A stretch of DNA of 38,428 nucleotides from Bacteroidales bacterium (GCA_025361285.1 JANYAP010000102.1:1-38428); one strand, 5' to 3'. Shown: positions 25,014 through 33,740, counted from the stretch's first letter. The notes: generated by a model from the sequence alone, not told the origin. Numbers and translations are program-made.

Positions 25014-26054
25014 TTACTTTTTCAAAAACAAGTCCAAAAATATAGGCAAGTGATCGCTGTAACCACCTATATATTGAGGTCCAGAGTATGTTGGGTATGT
25101 TTTGAATCCAACGTTTCGCTTGTCGGTTTGCAATAAAAATTTCTCGGAACATATATGCGCACTGTTCTGCGTAGTGCAATACCCTGTGTTTGAGAGTAGT
25201 AAGTCGCCCGAAACAATTATCTGATCTATTACCGCCCATTGCCCCTGAAAACAATGCGTTCCAATTTTCGATGTTCGCAACAAATTATAGGAAAGATTAT
25301 ACAATTGATTTTCTTGCGGCAAACTAGCATCGTAATTGGCTTTCATAACTTTAGCCAAACTTTCATTATCGGGGTCGTCGTTAAAGTCGCCCATAATAAT
25401 AATTTTTGTCATTGCATTTATAGCAAACAGAGAATCAATACTATGCCTTAATACAGTTGCAGCTGCTATTCGCAACGACTCACTTTCCAATTCTCCTCCA
25501 CGGCGCGATGGCCAATGGTTTACAAAGAAACATATTGTGTCGCCATTAACGAATTGCAATTGTACGAATAAAATATCGCGAGTTTTCTTCTGCGGATTAT
25601 CAGCAAACTCAATGCGAATAGGTTGTTGCTTTATTACTTTAGCTTTATCAGTCCGATACAGCATTCCAACATCGATACCGCGAGCATCGGGCGAATCGAA
25701 ATGAACAATGCTGTACCTAAATTTCGAAAGAGGTGTTTGATAAAGCAAATCGGCAAGCACTTGTCGGTTTTCGACCTCGCACAACCCAATAATTTCGGGT
25801 GGTTGCCAAGTTCCTACGGCTGCAATAGACTGATATATATGATTGAGTTTAAGATTATACCTTTTCGCTGTCCAATGCTGCTTTCCGCGTGGGGTAAAAT
25901 CGTCGTCGGCTGAGGTGGAATCGTTATATGTGTCGAATAAATTTTCAGTATTATAAAACATTACGCGAATATCGCCACGCATTTGAGCAATACATACATA
26001 ATTTGAAGTTATAAATAGTTGAAATATAACAAATTGTATAACACGTAAACGCAT
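25014..26054 (-). CDS. Secreted endonuclease/exonuclease/phosphatase (EEP) family protein
   Basis: I start at ATG 26054 (MRLRVIQF). A GTG at 26063 is possible and would overlap the upstream stop. The 346-residue product has a signal peptide ending near CIAQ (about residue 24). EEP metal-dependent phosphoesterase motifs appear in order: MFYNTENLFDTY, LCEVENRQVL (metal-binding Glu), RGIDVGMLYR, NHWPSRRGG, IIMGDFNDDPDN (catalytic Asp/Asn), and YSDHLPIFLD (terminal Asp-His pair). All key residues are present, so it is probably active on nucleic acids, phosphoesters or inositol-like phosphates outside the cytoplasm. It directly follows the beta-helix lipoprotein, with a 5-base gap or 4-base overlap depending on the start. 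Confidence 0.88.
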   Translation of the reverse strand: MRLRVIQFVIFQLFITSNYVCIAQMRGDIRVMFYNTENLFDTYNDSTSADDDFTPRGKQHWTAKRYNLKLNHIYQSIAAVGTWQPPEIIGLCEVENRQVLADLLYQTPLSKFRYSIVHFDSPDARGIDVGMLYRTDKAKVIKQQPIRIEFADNPQKKTRDILFVQLQFVNGDTICFFVNHWPSRRGGELESESLRIAAATVLRHSIDSLFAINAMTKIIIMGDFNDDPDNESLAKVMKANYDASLPQENQLYNLSYNLLRTSKIGTHCFQGQWAVIDQIIVSGDLLLSNTGYCTTQNSAHICSEKFLLQTDKRNVGFKTYPTYSGPQYIGGYSDHLPIFLDLFLKK

Positions 26055-26059
26055 TTTGC

Positions 26060-27463
26060 TCACTTTTCAATTCGTTCGTATGCCCCAATGTCGGGCACAG
26101 TAATAGTTCTGTCGTTATTATTCAGATCCTTCGGGTATAAAATTCCAATTTCTATATCGCCTTTATTTCGTGCCGACGATAATGTATCGAGCTGATAATT
26201 AAACTCATCGGGTGACTTAAATTTTGGATTACTGTTCCAAACTGTATTCGTAAACGAACCTAATTTCGAGTTGTCGTATTTCCTACTTCTAATAAGGCAG
26301 TTATTGAACTTCAAATTAAACGCGAGCGATGGAACCGAATCGATTACTAATTCATCAATACCGTTTCCATAAATTATTGAATTGTAGAAGTTTGCACTAA
26401 ATTCTTCCATAGGGGCTTTCGCATCGTTTATCTTATTGTTCGACATATATACCGAAAATCTATCGGAATTTCGACGGTCGTAACCGCCATAATAATTAGC
26501 TATGGTACAATGATAAAACTCGTAAGTGCCATTGCCTAATAGGGCGCAGGCATAAATTGAAGCATTAGCAATAACACAGTTTACAACTTTAATTTTTGCG
26601 TTATACACTAATAACGAAGTAGATGCATTGTTCCTAATAATGCTGTTCGAAACCTCCAAATTGGGTTTCGAAACATCGTTAGGTGCGCCCAAAATAATGC
26701 CCGACGTACCGTTTGCAGCAACTAACCAATTAATTGAATGGTCTTTACTTCCTGGAAGCAGAGCTATACTTCCCCACTGGCCAGGATAATCGTTATACTC
26801 TTTTTCGAGCCGGTCGCCCCTAAATGTAACAGGTTTACCAAATTCGCCTAAAACTTTAAGCGTTCCTTTTACCAATAAATTAGCGTTTTTATGGAAATAA
26901 ACAGTTGTACCCTTGCTAATTGTAAGTGTTTCCAAACTATCGATAGTTATATCGCCCAACAGAAGATACGGCTTATCGGCATTCCAAGTTGTAGTTTTAA
27001 GTGTTTTCGATTTAATAAGGTTAACATCCTGAGAGTAAGCCAACAACTTAACATTTTGAATATTTCCATTTACCGTAAATATCAATGAGTCAAGTAGTAC
27101 CAATGGTGTGTTCTGTTTTGTTAAAGCGGTATCAACTTGTACAAAAACGTACAAACTGTCGTTGGCACTAATTTCAACGTCGTATGCTTTATTTATATCT
27201 ATGCCGTTAATATTAACAACGAACGGAGAATTTTCGCCGCCTAGCTCAATGCTACTAATGTTTATTTTTTTACTATAAGGGTTGTAAATCATCAAACGTT
27301 TGGTTGATGTGCCAAGAGTGCTTATAACGGTGTCGAACGAAACCGTGTCCATCGAAAACCTCAACGTAGCATCTTTCCCTTCGTATATCAAATCCTTATG
27401 ACACGAAATTGATGCCAATGCAATGATTATAAAACTAATAGATAACAAAATGAAATTTCGCAT
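26060..27463 (-). CDS. Right-handed beta-helix lipoprotein
   Basis: I start at ATG 27463 (MRNFILLS). A longer frame reaches 27535, but a perfect -7 box at 27481-27488 sits inside that extension, which supports the shorter start. The 467-residue protein has a signal peptide with lipobox LASISC-HKD. The first 150 residues form a beta-sandwich (SFDTVISTLGTSTKRLMIYN). A right-handed beta-helix follows, with rungs such as VSNSIIRNNASTSLLVYNAK and FYNSIIYGNGIDELVIDSVP, ending VPDIGAYERIEK. That tail is common to Bacteroidota right-handed parallel beta-helix proteins of unknown function. Catalytic residues are not recognisable. It forms a two-gene operon with the EEP protein, suggesting both act on the same extracellular substrate (inference). 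Confidence 0.85.
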   Translation of the reverse strand: MRNFILLSISFIIIALASISCHKDLIYEGKDATLRFSMDTVSFDTVISTLGTSTKRLMIYNPYSKKINISSIELGGENSPFVVNINGIDINKAYDVEISANDSLYVFVQVDTALTKQNTPLVLLDSLIFTVNGNIQNVKLLAYSQDVNLIKSKTLKTTTWNADKPYLLLGDITIDSLETLTISKGTTVYFHKNANLLVKGTLKVLGEFGKPVTFRGDRLEKEYNDYPGQWGSIALLPGSKDHSINWLVAANGTSGIILGAPNDVSKPNLEVSNSIIRNNASTSLLVYNAKIKVVNCVIANASIYACALLGNGTYEFYHCTIANYYGGYDRRNSDRFSVYMSNNKINDAKAPMEEFSANFYNSIIYGNGIDELVIDSVPSLAFNLKFNNCLIRSRKYDNSKLGSFTNTVWNSNPKFKSPDEFNYQLDTLSSARNKGDIEIGILYPKDLNNNDRTITVPDIGAYERIEK

Positions 27464-27480
27464 GAATGTTTTATTTTTCT

Positions 27481-27488
27481 CAAAGATA
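27481..27488 (-). promoter_or_regulatory. Bacteroidota -7 box of the beta-helix/EEP operon
   Basis: The minus strand reads TATCTTTG, an exact match 18 bases before ATG 27463. Its position argues against the upstream start at 27535. Confidence 0.55.
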
Positions 27489-27593
27489 GTTGGAGTTATT
27501 GAATTGTTAAAAATATTTCGCCGTACGACACTCATTTATATACGTTAGTCAAAAAATTAATGATTAATGATAATGAACACAAAAGAAAAGTGA

Positions 27594-27601
27594 TAAATTT
27601 G
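27594..27601 (+). promoter_or_regulatory. Bacteroidota -7 box of the GNAT gene
   Basis: TAAATTTG, an exact TAnnTTTG match, 22 bases before the ATG at 27623. Confidence 0.5.
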
Positions 27602-27622
27602 CCATTACATTATTCGAACTAA

Positions 27623-28114
27623 ATGAGCGTTTTGCAAGCTACAACCTACGACCTGATAGAGATTTTATATCTCGTAAAGGTTTGCGTTCGCGAAATGAAT
27701 TATAAAGGCTGGTTACATTATAATTTACCGTTCGATTCGATTACTAACGACATTGACAAAGGACATGTTTTTCTGTTCAAAAAAAATGGTGTAACGTTAG
27801 GAATGGTAACCCTAGAAGTTGATGCCGAAGCGGAATACAAAAATGTTTCGTGGAACATTAAATCATCGAAACCAATAACAGCACATCGTTTAACTGTGCA
27901 TCCAAACTGGAAAAACCAAAATATCGAAAACGAAATACTCCAATTTATTGAACAGTTTGCACGCATAAAGGCATATACTTCTATTCGTATCGATGCCTAT
28001 GCCGAAGATATTGAAGCTATTACGGTTTACAATAACCTTCAATATTCCGAGGCTGGTCAAATTCAATTTCATTACCAAAAAGTTCCATTCACCTGTTTCG
28101 AAAAGTTATTGTAA
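27623..28114 (+). CDS. GNAT-like acetyltransferase fold protein
   Basis: The protein has 163 residues. The fold follows GNAT order: an N-terminal helix pair (LIEILYLVKVCVREMNYKGW), strands around GHVFLFKKNGVTLGMVTLEV (50-69), AHRLTVHPNWKNQNIENEIL (about 88-107) at the acetyl-CoA site, and SIRIDAYAEDIEAITVYNNL (about 118-137) with YSEAGQIQFHY at the end. The pyrophosphate-binding loop, usually Q/RxxGxG/A, reads NQNIEN here, so the glycines are missing and acetyl-CoA binding may be weak. Substrate unknown. It is transcribed alone and diverges from the beta-helix operon. Confidence 0.75.
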   Translation: MSVLQATTYDLIEILYLVKVCVREMNYKGWLHYNLPFDSITNDIDKGHVFLFKKNGVTLGMVTLEVDAEAEYKNVSWNIKSSKPITAHRLTVHPNWKNQNIENEILQFIEQFARIKAYTSIRIDAYAEDIEAITVYNNLQYSEAGQIQFHYQKVPFTCFEKLL

Positions 28115-28180
28115 GTATTAAATTGTGAATTAATTAGTGTCCATCCGTAATATCGATAATATGAAATGCATAAAAAAATA

Positions 28181-28240
28181 TGCCATAGATTATCAGATTA
28201 TCAAATATTTACAAATAACATAATCTGTGAATCTGTGGCA
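28181..28240. repeat. Imperfect palindrome downstream of the GNAT gene
   Basis: TGCCATAGATTATCAGATTA at 28181-28200 pairs with TAATCTGTGAATCTGTGGCA at 28221-28240, with about 17 of 20 matching. It resembles a dispersed Bacteroidota intergenic repeat and lies between the convergent GNAT and SUMF1-like genes, where it could also help end transcripts. Confidence 0.55.
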
Positions 28241-28277
28241 ATTTTCACTCAATGAATGAATACTAATTCATCATCCT

Positions 28278-29291
28278 CTATTTCTTTTTTTGCTCGATAC
28301 GAACTGTGCGAAAACCAAAATCTATATGAGCCCAGTCGATTGGGCATGTTTGTACATACGAACCAGCACGTGCAGCGCAGGCAAAGCCGCCAGGGTCATC
28401 AAACGAGGAGCCTCTCCATACCCTACCCTGCGCCTTGGAGGTTGTTGTTAACGGTCCATGGCAATCGTCGGCAGTTGCGCCCGGTTGGCTATACCATGTT
28501 GTTGAGCCTTTATCCCAACACCATTCTGCAGCATTGGCGGCCATATCGTACAACCCATAACCGTTTTTCATATCGCTACCGGCAGGAGTTTGAGTGCCGT
28601 TGTAATATCCTACTGGCGTACTCTGCTTCGGATCATCTTCATATACAGCATTATCGTACAAATCACCACTATTTTTGTAATTGCACATACTTCCATTAAA
28701 AGTATTGGTAGTGCTTGGCCAAGGATAAAAATTTTGAACCAATCCCCCACGTGCGGCTTTTTCCCATTCTGCTTCGGTTGGTAACCTAAAGCCATTTGCA
28801 TCCCAAATAACACAGTCGTTATCGAGCGAAATAGTGTCAGTTCGATATACTGTTTTTTTATCTGAACTTATATAGTAGCATGGCGTATAACCCATCATTT
28901 CCGATCGGGCATTGCACCACTTTACTGCATCAACCCAAGCAAGGTTAACAACGGGAAACCTATTTATTGAATCTTCAACTTCCGAGTGATCCTTGTCGCC
29001 AGTTTTAATAGAATAACCGTGTTCCTTAGCCCAGGTAAGAACCTTTGTCCATTTTGCCCAATATACCTCATAAACATCCATATTAAACTCGCTAACATAC
29101 ACTTTATGAACAGGCACAGCTCCAGCATCGATTGAACCACCTGTGTGATCGCCCATTAAAAAAGAACCAGCTGGTATTTTAACCATTTCCTCAACACCAC
29201 CCTCTAAAGGAATTATTCTGGCAATATTTGTCTGTGCAAAAATATATTGAGTTGAAACAACTCCCAATAAAATTAAAAATGCTCTACTCAT
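28278..29291 (-). CDS. Secreted SUMF1/FGE-sulfatase-domain protein
   Basis: I start at ATG 29291 (MSRAFLILL), because the longer frame begins with GTG and lacks a signal-like start. The 337-residue product has a signal peptide ending near YIFAQ. The FGE/SUMF1 domain reads MVKIPAGSFLMGDHTGG, FNMDVYEVYWAKW, FPVVNLAWVDAVKWCNARSE, GFRLPTEAEWEKAARGG, NGYGLYDMAANAAEWCWDKG and RVWRGSSFDDPGGFACAARA, closing FGFRTVR. True formylglycine-generating enzymes have two active cysteines a few residues apart near the end. Here only one cysteine (GFACAARA) falls in that segment, so enzyme activity is doubtful. Relatives include the GldJ/GldK gliding proteins, which are structural. It lies 15 bases after the dGTPase... 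reading leftward from 30728 to this gene, the two are in the same direction and may be co-transcribed. Confidence 0.85.
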   Translation of the reverse strand: MSRAFLILLGVVSTQYIFAQTNIARIIPLEGGVEEMVKIPAGSFLMGDHTGGSIDAGAVPVHKVYVSEFNMDVYEVYWAKWTKVLTWAKEHGYSIKTGDKDHSEVEDSINRFPVVNLAWVDAVKWCNARSEMMGYTPCYYISSDKKTVYRTDTISLDNDCVIWDANGFRLPTEAEWEKAARGGLVQNFYPWPSTTNTFNGSMCNYKNSGDLYDNAVYEDDPKQSTPVGYYNGTQTPAGSDMKNGYGLYDMAANAAEWCWDKGSTTWYSQPGATADDCHGPLTTTSKAQGRVWRGSSFDDPGGFACAARAGSYVQTCPIDWAHIDFGFRTVRIEQKKK

Positions 29292-29381
29292 TTTAATAAG
29301 TTTATTATTGCTAAATATTTTGCCCAATATATAAATTTTAACGAAACCCTCAAAATTTATTTTCACACAAAAGGGTACATA

Positions 29382-30728
29382 TCACACACCAGGAAACGAA
29401 ATGCCTTTAATTTTTCGAAAGAGTTCAACTGCGTATAAATCAGTCATTCCCGAAACGAAATCCAATACCGATTGAATCTTGCGATATGGCGTTTCGTCGG
29501 TTGGTTTAAACTGCAATGGTATAAGCTTTTGTAATTTGCTATGGTAGTGGCTCGAACCATCCATAACCGCTGGAACAAATTCTTCGAGCAATCCACTCAT
29601 TACCTTGTAGCCAGTAATTTCTTTTTCAATAACCGACCTGAAATTGTAAATTTTATCTTTCGAAACAACATCTATTTTATGTAATGTACTTTTAAAAGGC
29701 TCGGGCAAGCAATTGGCAAGGCTGTTGTTAAATTCGCCATTCATAATTTCGGGCAAATTACTTATAAACGCCGATGAACACTCATTAATAAGGCTATTGA
29801 TACACTTAGCTCGCAAAAACGAAATTTTGTCGTTCGAATCGAATATTTCATTTGCTCTATGCAATATTGATTGCGAGTCGTTTCCGAGAAGCCCAAGCAT
29901 GAGGTTCGATACTTCTGTGTCGGAAAAAATGCCAAGACGATGAGAGTCCTCGAGGTCAATAATATAGTAGCAAATATCGTCGGCTGCCTCAACCAAAAAT
30001 GTAAGAGGATGACGATAGCAAATAAACGGAGCACTTTGAAATTGTATAATACCAAGTTTAGCGGCTATTTTACGATAAGTGTCGGTTTCGGAAGCAAAAA
30101 AACCATATTTTTTGGTATATACCTTATCTTTTTTATGCCCTACCACCGATTCGCAAGGGTATTTTACAAGCGCCGCAAGTGTTGAATACGTAAGTGCAAA
30201 CTGGCTTTCCTGTTTGCCATGAAAAATATTGGTAAGAATGCGAAAAGCATTAGCATTACCTTCAAAGTTAGTAAGATCGCACCATTCGTGTTCCGACATC
30301 AAATTCTTGTACTGTTTTCCATCGCCATCGGTAAAATATCGCGAAATGGCTTTCTCCCCCGAATGCCCAAACGATGGATTACCCAGATCGTGAGCCAAAC
30401 ATGCCGACGATACTATATTGCCAATTTCTTCCAAAAACAAACACGTTTTGGTATCTTCTTGTTTCTTCAAATAATTAGCCAAAATAGTACCTAACGAACG
30501 CCCTACGCTAGCAACTTCCAAGCTGTGTGTTAATCGATTATGAACAAATACACTTCCCGGCAAGGGAAATACCTGTGTTTTATTTTGCAACCTTCGGAAT
30601 GGCGACGAAAATATTATGCGGTCGTAATCGCGCTGAAATTGAGAGCGCGCATAGTCGTAATTCGACAGGTTTGTATCATTTTCTTTGCCTAGTCGCTCAG
30701 CAGAAAGAAGTTTGTGCCAATTCATCAT
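29382..30728 (-). CDS. dgt: Deoxyguanosinetriphosphate triphosphohydrolase (dGTPase, HD superfamily)
   Basis: The protein has 448 residues. The enzyme splits dGTP (or other dNTPs) into nucleoside and triphosphate, tuning nucleotide pools and limiting phage or mutation pressure. Motifs include FSSPFRRLQNKTQVFPLPG (40-58), VHNRLTHSLEVASVGRS (62-78) with H68, and CLAHDLGNPSFGHSGEKA (110-127) with H113 and D114 as the HD pair. A later EAADDICYYIIDLEDSHRLG near 246-266 gives the second metal-binding Asp set. Length fits Bacteroidota dGTPases. It starts with ATGATG (30728 or 30725). A -7-like box CGAAGATA (30751-30758, complement; one mismatch to TAnnTTTG) lies 22 bases upstream. Substrate range is not deducible. 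Confidence 0.93.
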   Translation of the reverse strand: MMNWHKLLSAERLGKENDTNLSNYDYARSQFQRDYDRIIFSSPFRRLQNKTQVFPLPGSVFVHNRLTHSLEVASVGRSLGTILANYLKKQEDTKTCLFLEEIGNIVSSACLAHDLGNPSFGHSGEKAISRYFTDGDGKQYKNLMSEHEWCDLTNFEGNANAFRILTNIFHGKQESQFALTYSTLAALVKYPCESVVGHKKDKVYTKKYGFFASETDTYRKIAAKLGIIQFQSAPFICYRHPLTFLVEAADDICYYIIDLEDSHRLGIFSDTEVSNLMLGLLGNDSQSILHRANEIFDSNDKISFLRAKCINSLINECSSAFISNLPEIMNGEFNNSLANCLPEPFKSTLHKIDVVSKDKIYNFRSVIEKEITGYKVMSGLLEEFVPAVMDGSSHYHSKLQKLIPLQFKPTDETPYRKIQSVLDFVSGMTDLYAVELFRKIKGISFPGV

Positions 30729-30750
30729 AGTAATATGCTATAAAAACGCT

Positions 30751-30758
30751 CGAAGATA
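30751..30758 (-). promoter_or_regulatory. Near-consensus -7 box of dgt
   Basis: The minus strand reads TATCTTCG, matching seven of eight consensus positions (TAnnTTTG), 22 bases before the start. Confidence 0.35.
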
Positions 30759-30927
30759 CATATTTATGAAAGCACTTTCTATCAATTAGCACTTTTAAAC
30801 TATTACGCAGTTTATATAATTGCCTTAAACTATAAACTAATGTATTGATATAGTAATATTTATGCTTCTGCACAATGCAGGTATATGCTCTAAATATCCA
30901 CCAATCCTTCCGTATTTGTTATTTTGT

Positions 30928-30935
30928 TATCTTTG
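30928..30935 (+). promoter_or_regulatory. Bacteroidota -7 box of the thioredoxin-GT9-GT4 operon
   Basis: TATCTTTG, an exact match, 19 bases before ATG 30955. This rules in the short start of the thioredoxin-like gene and argues against an ATG at 30862. Confidence 0.55.
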
Positions 30936-30954
30936 CAAGAAAACAAAATATTTT

Positions 30955-31500
30955 ATGAAAAAAGTATTGGTGTTTGGCATACTGCTCATGTGTATTGTAA
31001 CATACACATTACAAGCGCAATCGGAAACGACCCTGAACGTTAAATTGTACACTATTAAACAAGCTTTAGAGCTTCAAAAAAAGCAACCCCGTAAAATTAT
31101 TATCGACGTATATACCGATTGGTGCGGTTGGTGCAAGAAAATGGATAAGGAAACATTCAATCATCCTGTTATTGCCGATTACCTAAACAAAAATTTTTAT
31201 TTTGTTAAATTTAATGCCGAATCGTTCGATTCTGTTGTGTTTAACAACCACACTTACGTGAACCAAAAAACAGGAACTCGATCGACCCACCAGTTTGCAT
31301 CGGCTTTGCTTAGCGGTCAAATTTCGTACCCTTCGGTGGCTTATTTAGACGAAAAACTTCAATTAATTGCAGCTGTACCAGGTTTCTATACAGCCGATAA
31401 GCTCGAACCGCTACTAACTTTTATTGTTGAAGATAAGTACAAAACTATATCGATGGAAGAATTTATGAAAACATTTGTTAGTAAAATAAAAAACCCATAA
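30955..31500 (+). CDS. Periplasmic thioredoxin-like protein
   Basis: Start chosen at ATG 30955 because the promoter box is just upstream and the product then begins with a signal peptide (MKKVLVFGILLMCIVTYTLQ, cleaved near AQS). The remaining 160 residues form a thioredoxin fold with the active-site motif DWCGWCKKMD (CGWC) and DKETFNHPVIADYLNKNFYF after it, then YPSVAYLD, the cis-proline loop. The spacing CxxC with G-W matches DsbD-gamma/DUF255-type reductases rather than classic thioredoxin (CGPC). It probably handles disulfides in the periplasm. It is the first gene of an operon with two glycosyltransferase genes (6-base gap), an unusual partner set. Confidence 0.85.
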   Translation: MKKVLVFGILLMCIVTYTLQAQSETTLNVKLYTIKQALELQKKQPRKIIIDVYTDWCGWCKKMDKETFNHPVIADYLNKNFYFVKFNAESFDSVVFNNHTYVNQKTGTRSTHQFASALLSGQISYPSVAYLDEKLQLIAAVPGFYTADKLEPLLTFIVEDKYKTISMEEFMKTFVSKIKNP

Positions 31501-31506
31501 CATTCT

Positions 31507-32610
31507 ATGATTGAACCACTTAAATTTAACTGCTTTCATTTTAAAGGACATATACCATGCACTCCAAACAAGCTACACAGCAAAACGTGTACTAATTGCG
31601 ACGAATACCGGCCTATATCGAAACGCATTCTTATTGTTAAACTTGGCGCTATTGGCGATGTTATAAGAACTAGTCCACTGGTAGTTAAATTTCACCAGCT
31701 TTATCCATATTGCCACATCACTTGGGTTACGCATTCGCCCGAAATAGTTTCGCAAAAGTATGTGAATACTATTTATCGGTTCGATTTTCCATCGATATAT
31801 GCTGTGTTGCACGCAAAATTCGATATTGCAATTAATCTCGACAAGGAGCCTGAAGCTTGCGCACTTTTAAAGGATGTGGATGCAACAGAAAAATATGGCT
31901 TTACATGGAACGATAACCATATCGATATAGCTACGCCAAGCGCCGAACATAAGCTAATAACAGGATTGTTCGACCAGAATTCGAAAGAAAACACGAGGCA
32001 TTACCTCAACGAAATTTTTGAAATATGCCATTTGCAATTTAACAATGAACCATATTTGCTCGATAACGACAGCCTTCTTGCAAGTAAATGGATGTCGCTG
32101 AAAAAGACTTCGAACGCCAAACCAATTATTGGACTTAATACTGGGTGCGGAAAACGATGGACTACACGCTTATGGCCCAACGAATATTGGGTTGAGCTTG
32201 TTAATAAACTCTTAGCGTATGACTATTTCCCCGTTTTACTTGGTGGTGAAGCTGAGGACGAAAACAACCTTATTCTAGCCAAGCTTTCGGGTGCTTATTA
32301 CCCTGGGTATTTTTCTCTAAAAGAATTTATTGCACTTACTTCGAATTGCGATTTGGTTGTAACACAGGTTTCGATGATGATGCACATTGTTACTGCGCTT
32401 AAAGTGCCATTGGTATTGATGAACAACATTTTTAACCGAAACGAATTTTACCTTTACAACATCGGCGTAATACTGGAGCCATCAACAGGTTGCGATTGTT
32501 ATTACGGGAACACCTGCAAGCGCGAAAATAGCTGCATGCACGATATATCAGTTGAAAAAGTAAGCGAATCGATTGTTAATTTATTGAATAGTAAAAAAAG
32601 TATTAACTAG
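31507..32610 (+). CDS. Glycosyltransferase family 9 (heptosyltransferase-like)
   Basis: The protein has 367 residues. GT9 enzymes transfer heptose or similar sugars from nucleotide donors onto lipid A-core or related acceptors at the cytoplasmic face. Visible motifs are ILIVKLGAIGDVIRTSPLVV (about 42-61), HITWVTHSPEIV near 76, GLNTGCGKRWTTRLWPNEYW (about 211-230) and VLLGGEAEDENN near 248. An N-terminal cysteine-rich patch (NCFHFKGHIPCTPNK...CTNCDEY) of about 35 residues precedes the catalytic core, and cysteines recur at the C-terminus (GCDCYYGNTCKRENSCMHD). These may bind zinc; the extension is common in Bacteroidota GT9 proteins as I recall. It sits between the thioredoxin-like and GT4 genes in one transcript. 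Donor and acceptor unknown. Confidence 0.88.
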   Translation: MIEPLKFNCFHFKGHIPCTPNKLHSKTCTNCDEYRPISKRILIVKLGAIGDVIRTSPLVVKFHQLYPYCHITWVTHSPEIVSQKYVNTIYRFDFPSIYAVLHAKFDIAINLDKEPEACALLKDVDATEKYGFTWNDNHIDIATPSAEHKLITGLFDQNSKENTRHYLNEIFEICHLQFNNEPYLLDNDSLLASKWMSLKKTSNAKPIIGLNTGCGKRWTTRLWPNEYWVELVNKLLAYDYFPVLLGGEAEDENNLILAKLSGAYYPGYFSLKEFIALTSNCDLVVTQVSMMMHIVTALKVPLVLMNNIFNRNEFYLYNIGVILEPSTGCDCYYGNTCKRENSCMHDISVEKVSESIVNLLNSKKSIN

Positions 32611-32621
32611 CCATCAAACCA

Positions 32622-33740
32622 ATGCGTATAGCTTATTTATCAACGTTTTATCCGTTTCGTGGAGGCATTGCACAGTTCAATGCATCGTTGTACCGCGAGT
32701 TTGAGCAAACCCATCAGGTAAAGGCGTTTACGTTTATCCGTCAGTACCCCGACGTGCTATTTCCTGGTAAAACTCAATACGTTAAAAACAACGAACAAGC
32801 TCAGGCAATACCTAGCGAAGCGGTTCTGGATTCGATAAATCCTTTTTCATATTTCTCGGCTGCCCGCAAAATAAAAGCCTTTCAGCCCGATTTGCTTATA
32901 ATGAAATATTGGATGACTTTCTTCGGACCATCGCTAGGCACAGTTGCTAAGCTGATGCCAAAACATACTAAAGTTATTACCATTCTCGATAACGTAATTC
33001 CTCACGAAAGTCGATTTTTCGACGAAATGTTCTCGAAATATTTCTTAAAACAAAACCATGGATTTGTGGCTATGAGCGATTCTGTAAAGCACGATTTACG
33101 CACTCTAGCGCCAAACGCCCGTTGTCTGCGGAAAGATCATCCGCTTTATAATCATTTTGGAGAAAAGCCTAATGCTGCCGAAGCTAAACTTAGTTTGGGT
33201 CTGGATGCCGATAAAAAAACACTTCTGTTCTTCGGTTTTATTCGCGATTATAAAGGCTTGGATGTACTTATAAAGGCATTCGATATGCTCGACAATTCCT
33301 ACCAGTTAATAATTGCTGGCGAAACTTACGGCAGTTTCGATAAATACCAAACGCTAATTAACTCAATTACAAAGCGAAACCAAGTATTTGTGTTTAACAA
33401 TTATATTGCCGACGATCAGGTGCCTAGGTTTTTTGCTGCTGCCGATGTTTGCGTACTTCCCTATCGTACGGCCACCCAAAGTGGCATAACATCTATCGCC
33501 TATCATTTTGATATTCCTGTTATTGCTACTGATGTTGGAGGACTAAAGGAATCGATAAAACACTTGCAAACAGGCTTAATTGTTACCGAGTGTGAACCCG
33601 ATACCGTGGCTTATAGCATTCGCGAGTTTTTCGACAAAAAATTATCGGCGAAGTTAGTAGCTGGTATCAAATCGTTAAAAGAAACCCTATCGTGGAAAAG
33701 CTTTGCCAACGATATTGTGGAATTTGCAAATGGTTTGTAG
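32622..33740 (+). CDS. Glycosyltransferase family 4
   Basis: The protein has 372 residues with a GT-B fold. The N-terminal half starts MRIAYLSTFYPFRGGIAQFN with a glycine-rich acceptor loop. The C-terminal donor-binding half has FFGFIRDYKGLDVLIKAF (about 204-221), VFNNYIADDQVPRFFAAADV (about 261-280) and VLPYRTATQSGITSIAYHFD with IPVIATDVGGLKE, the usual place for the donor phosphate contacts. The first glutamate of the EX7E motif is replaced by the TQSG-type variant, which is common among Bacteroidota GT4 enzymes. It follows GT9 by 11 bases and ends the operon. It likely adds a sugar to lipopolysaccharide core or another envelope glycan. Specificity unknown. Confidence 0.9.
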   Translation: MRIAYLSTFYPFRGGIAQFNASLYREFEQTHQVKAFTFIRQYPDVLFPGKTQYVKNNEQAQAIPSEAVLDSINPFSYFSAARKIKAFQPDLLIMKYWMTFFGPSLGTVAKLMPKHTKVITILDNVIPHESRFFDEMFSKYFLKQNHGFVAMSDSVKHDLRTLAPNARCLRKDHPLYNHFGEKPNAAEAKLSLGLDADKKTLLFFGFIRDYKGLDVLIKAFDMLDNSYQLIIAGETYGSFDKYQTLINSITKRNQVFVFNNYIADDQVPRFFAAADVCVLPYRTATQSGITSIAYHFDIPVIATDVGGLKESIKHLQTGLIVTECEPDTVAYSIREFFDKKLSAKLVAGIKSLKETLSWKSFANDIVEFANGL

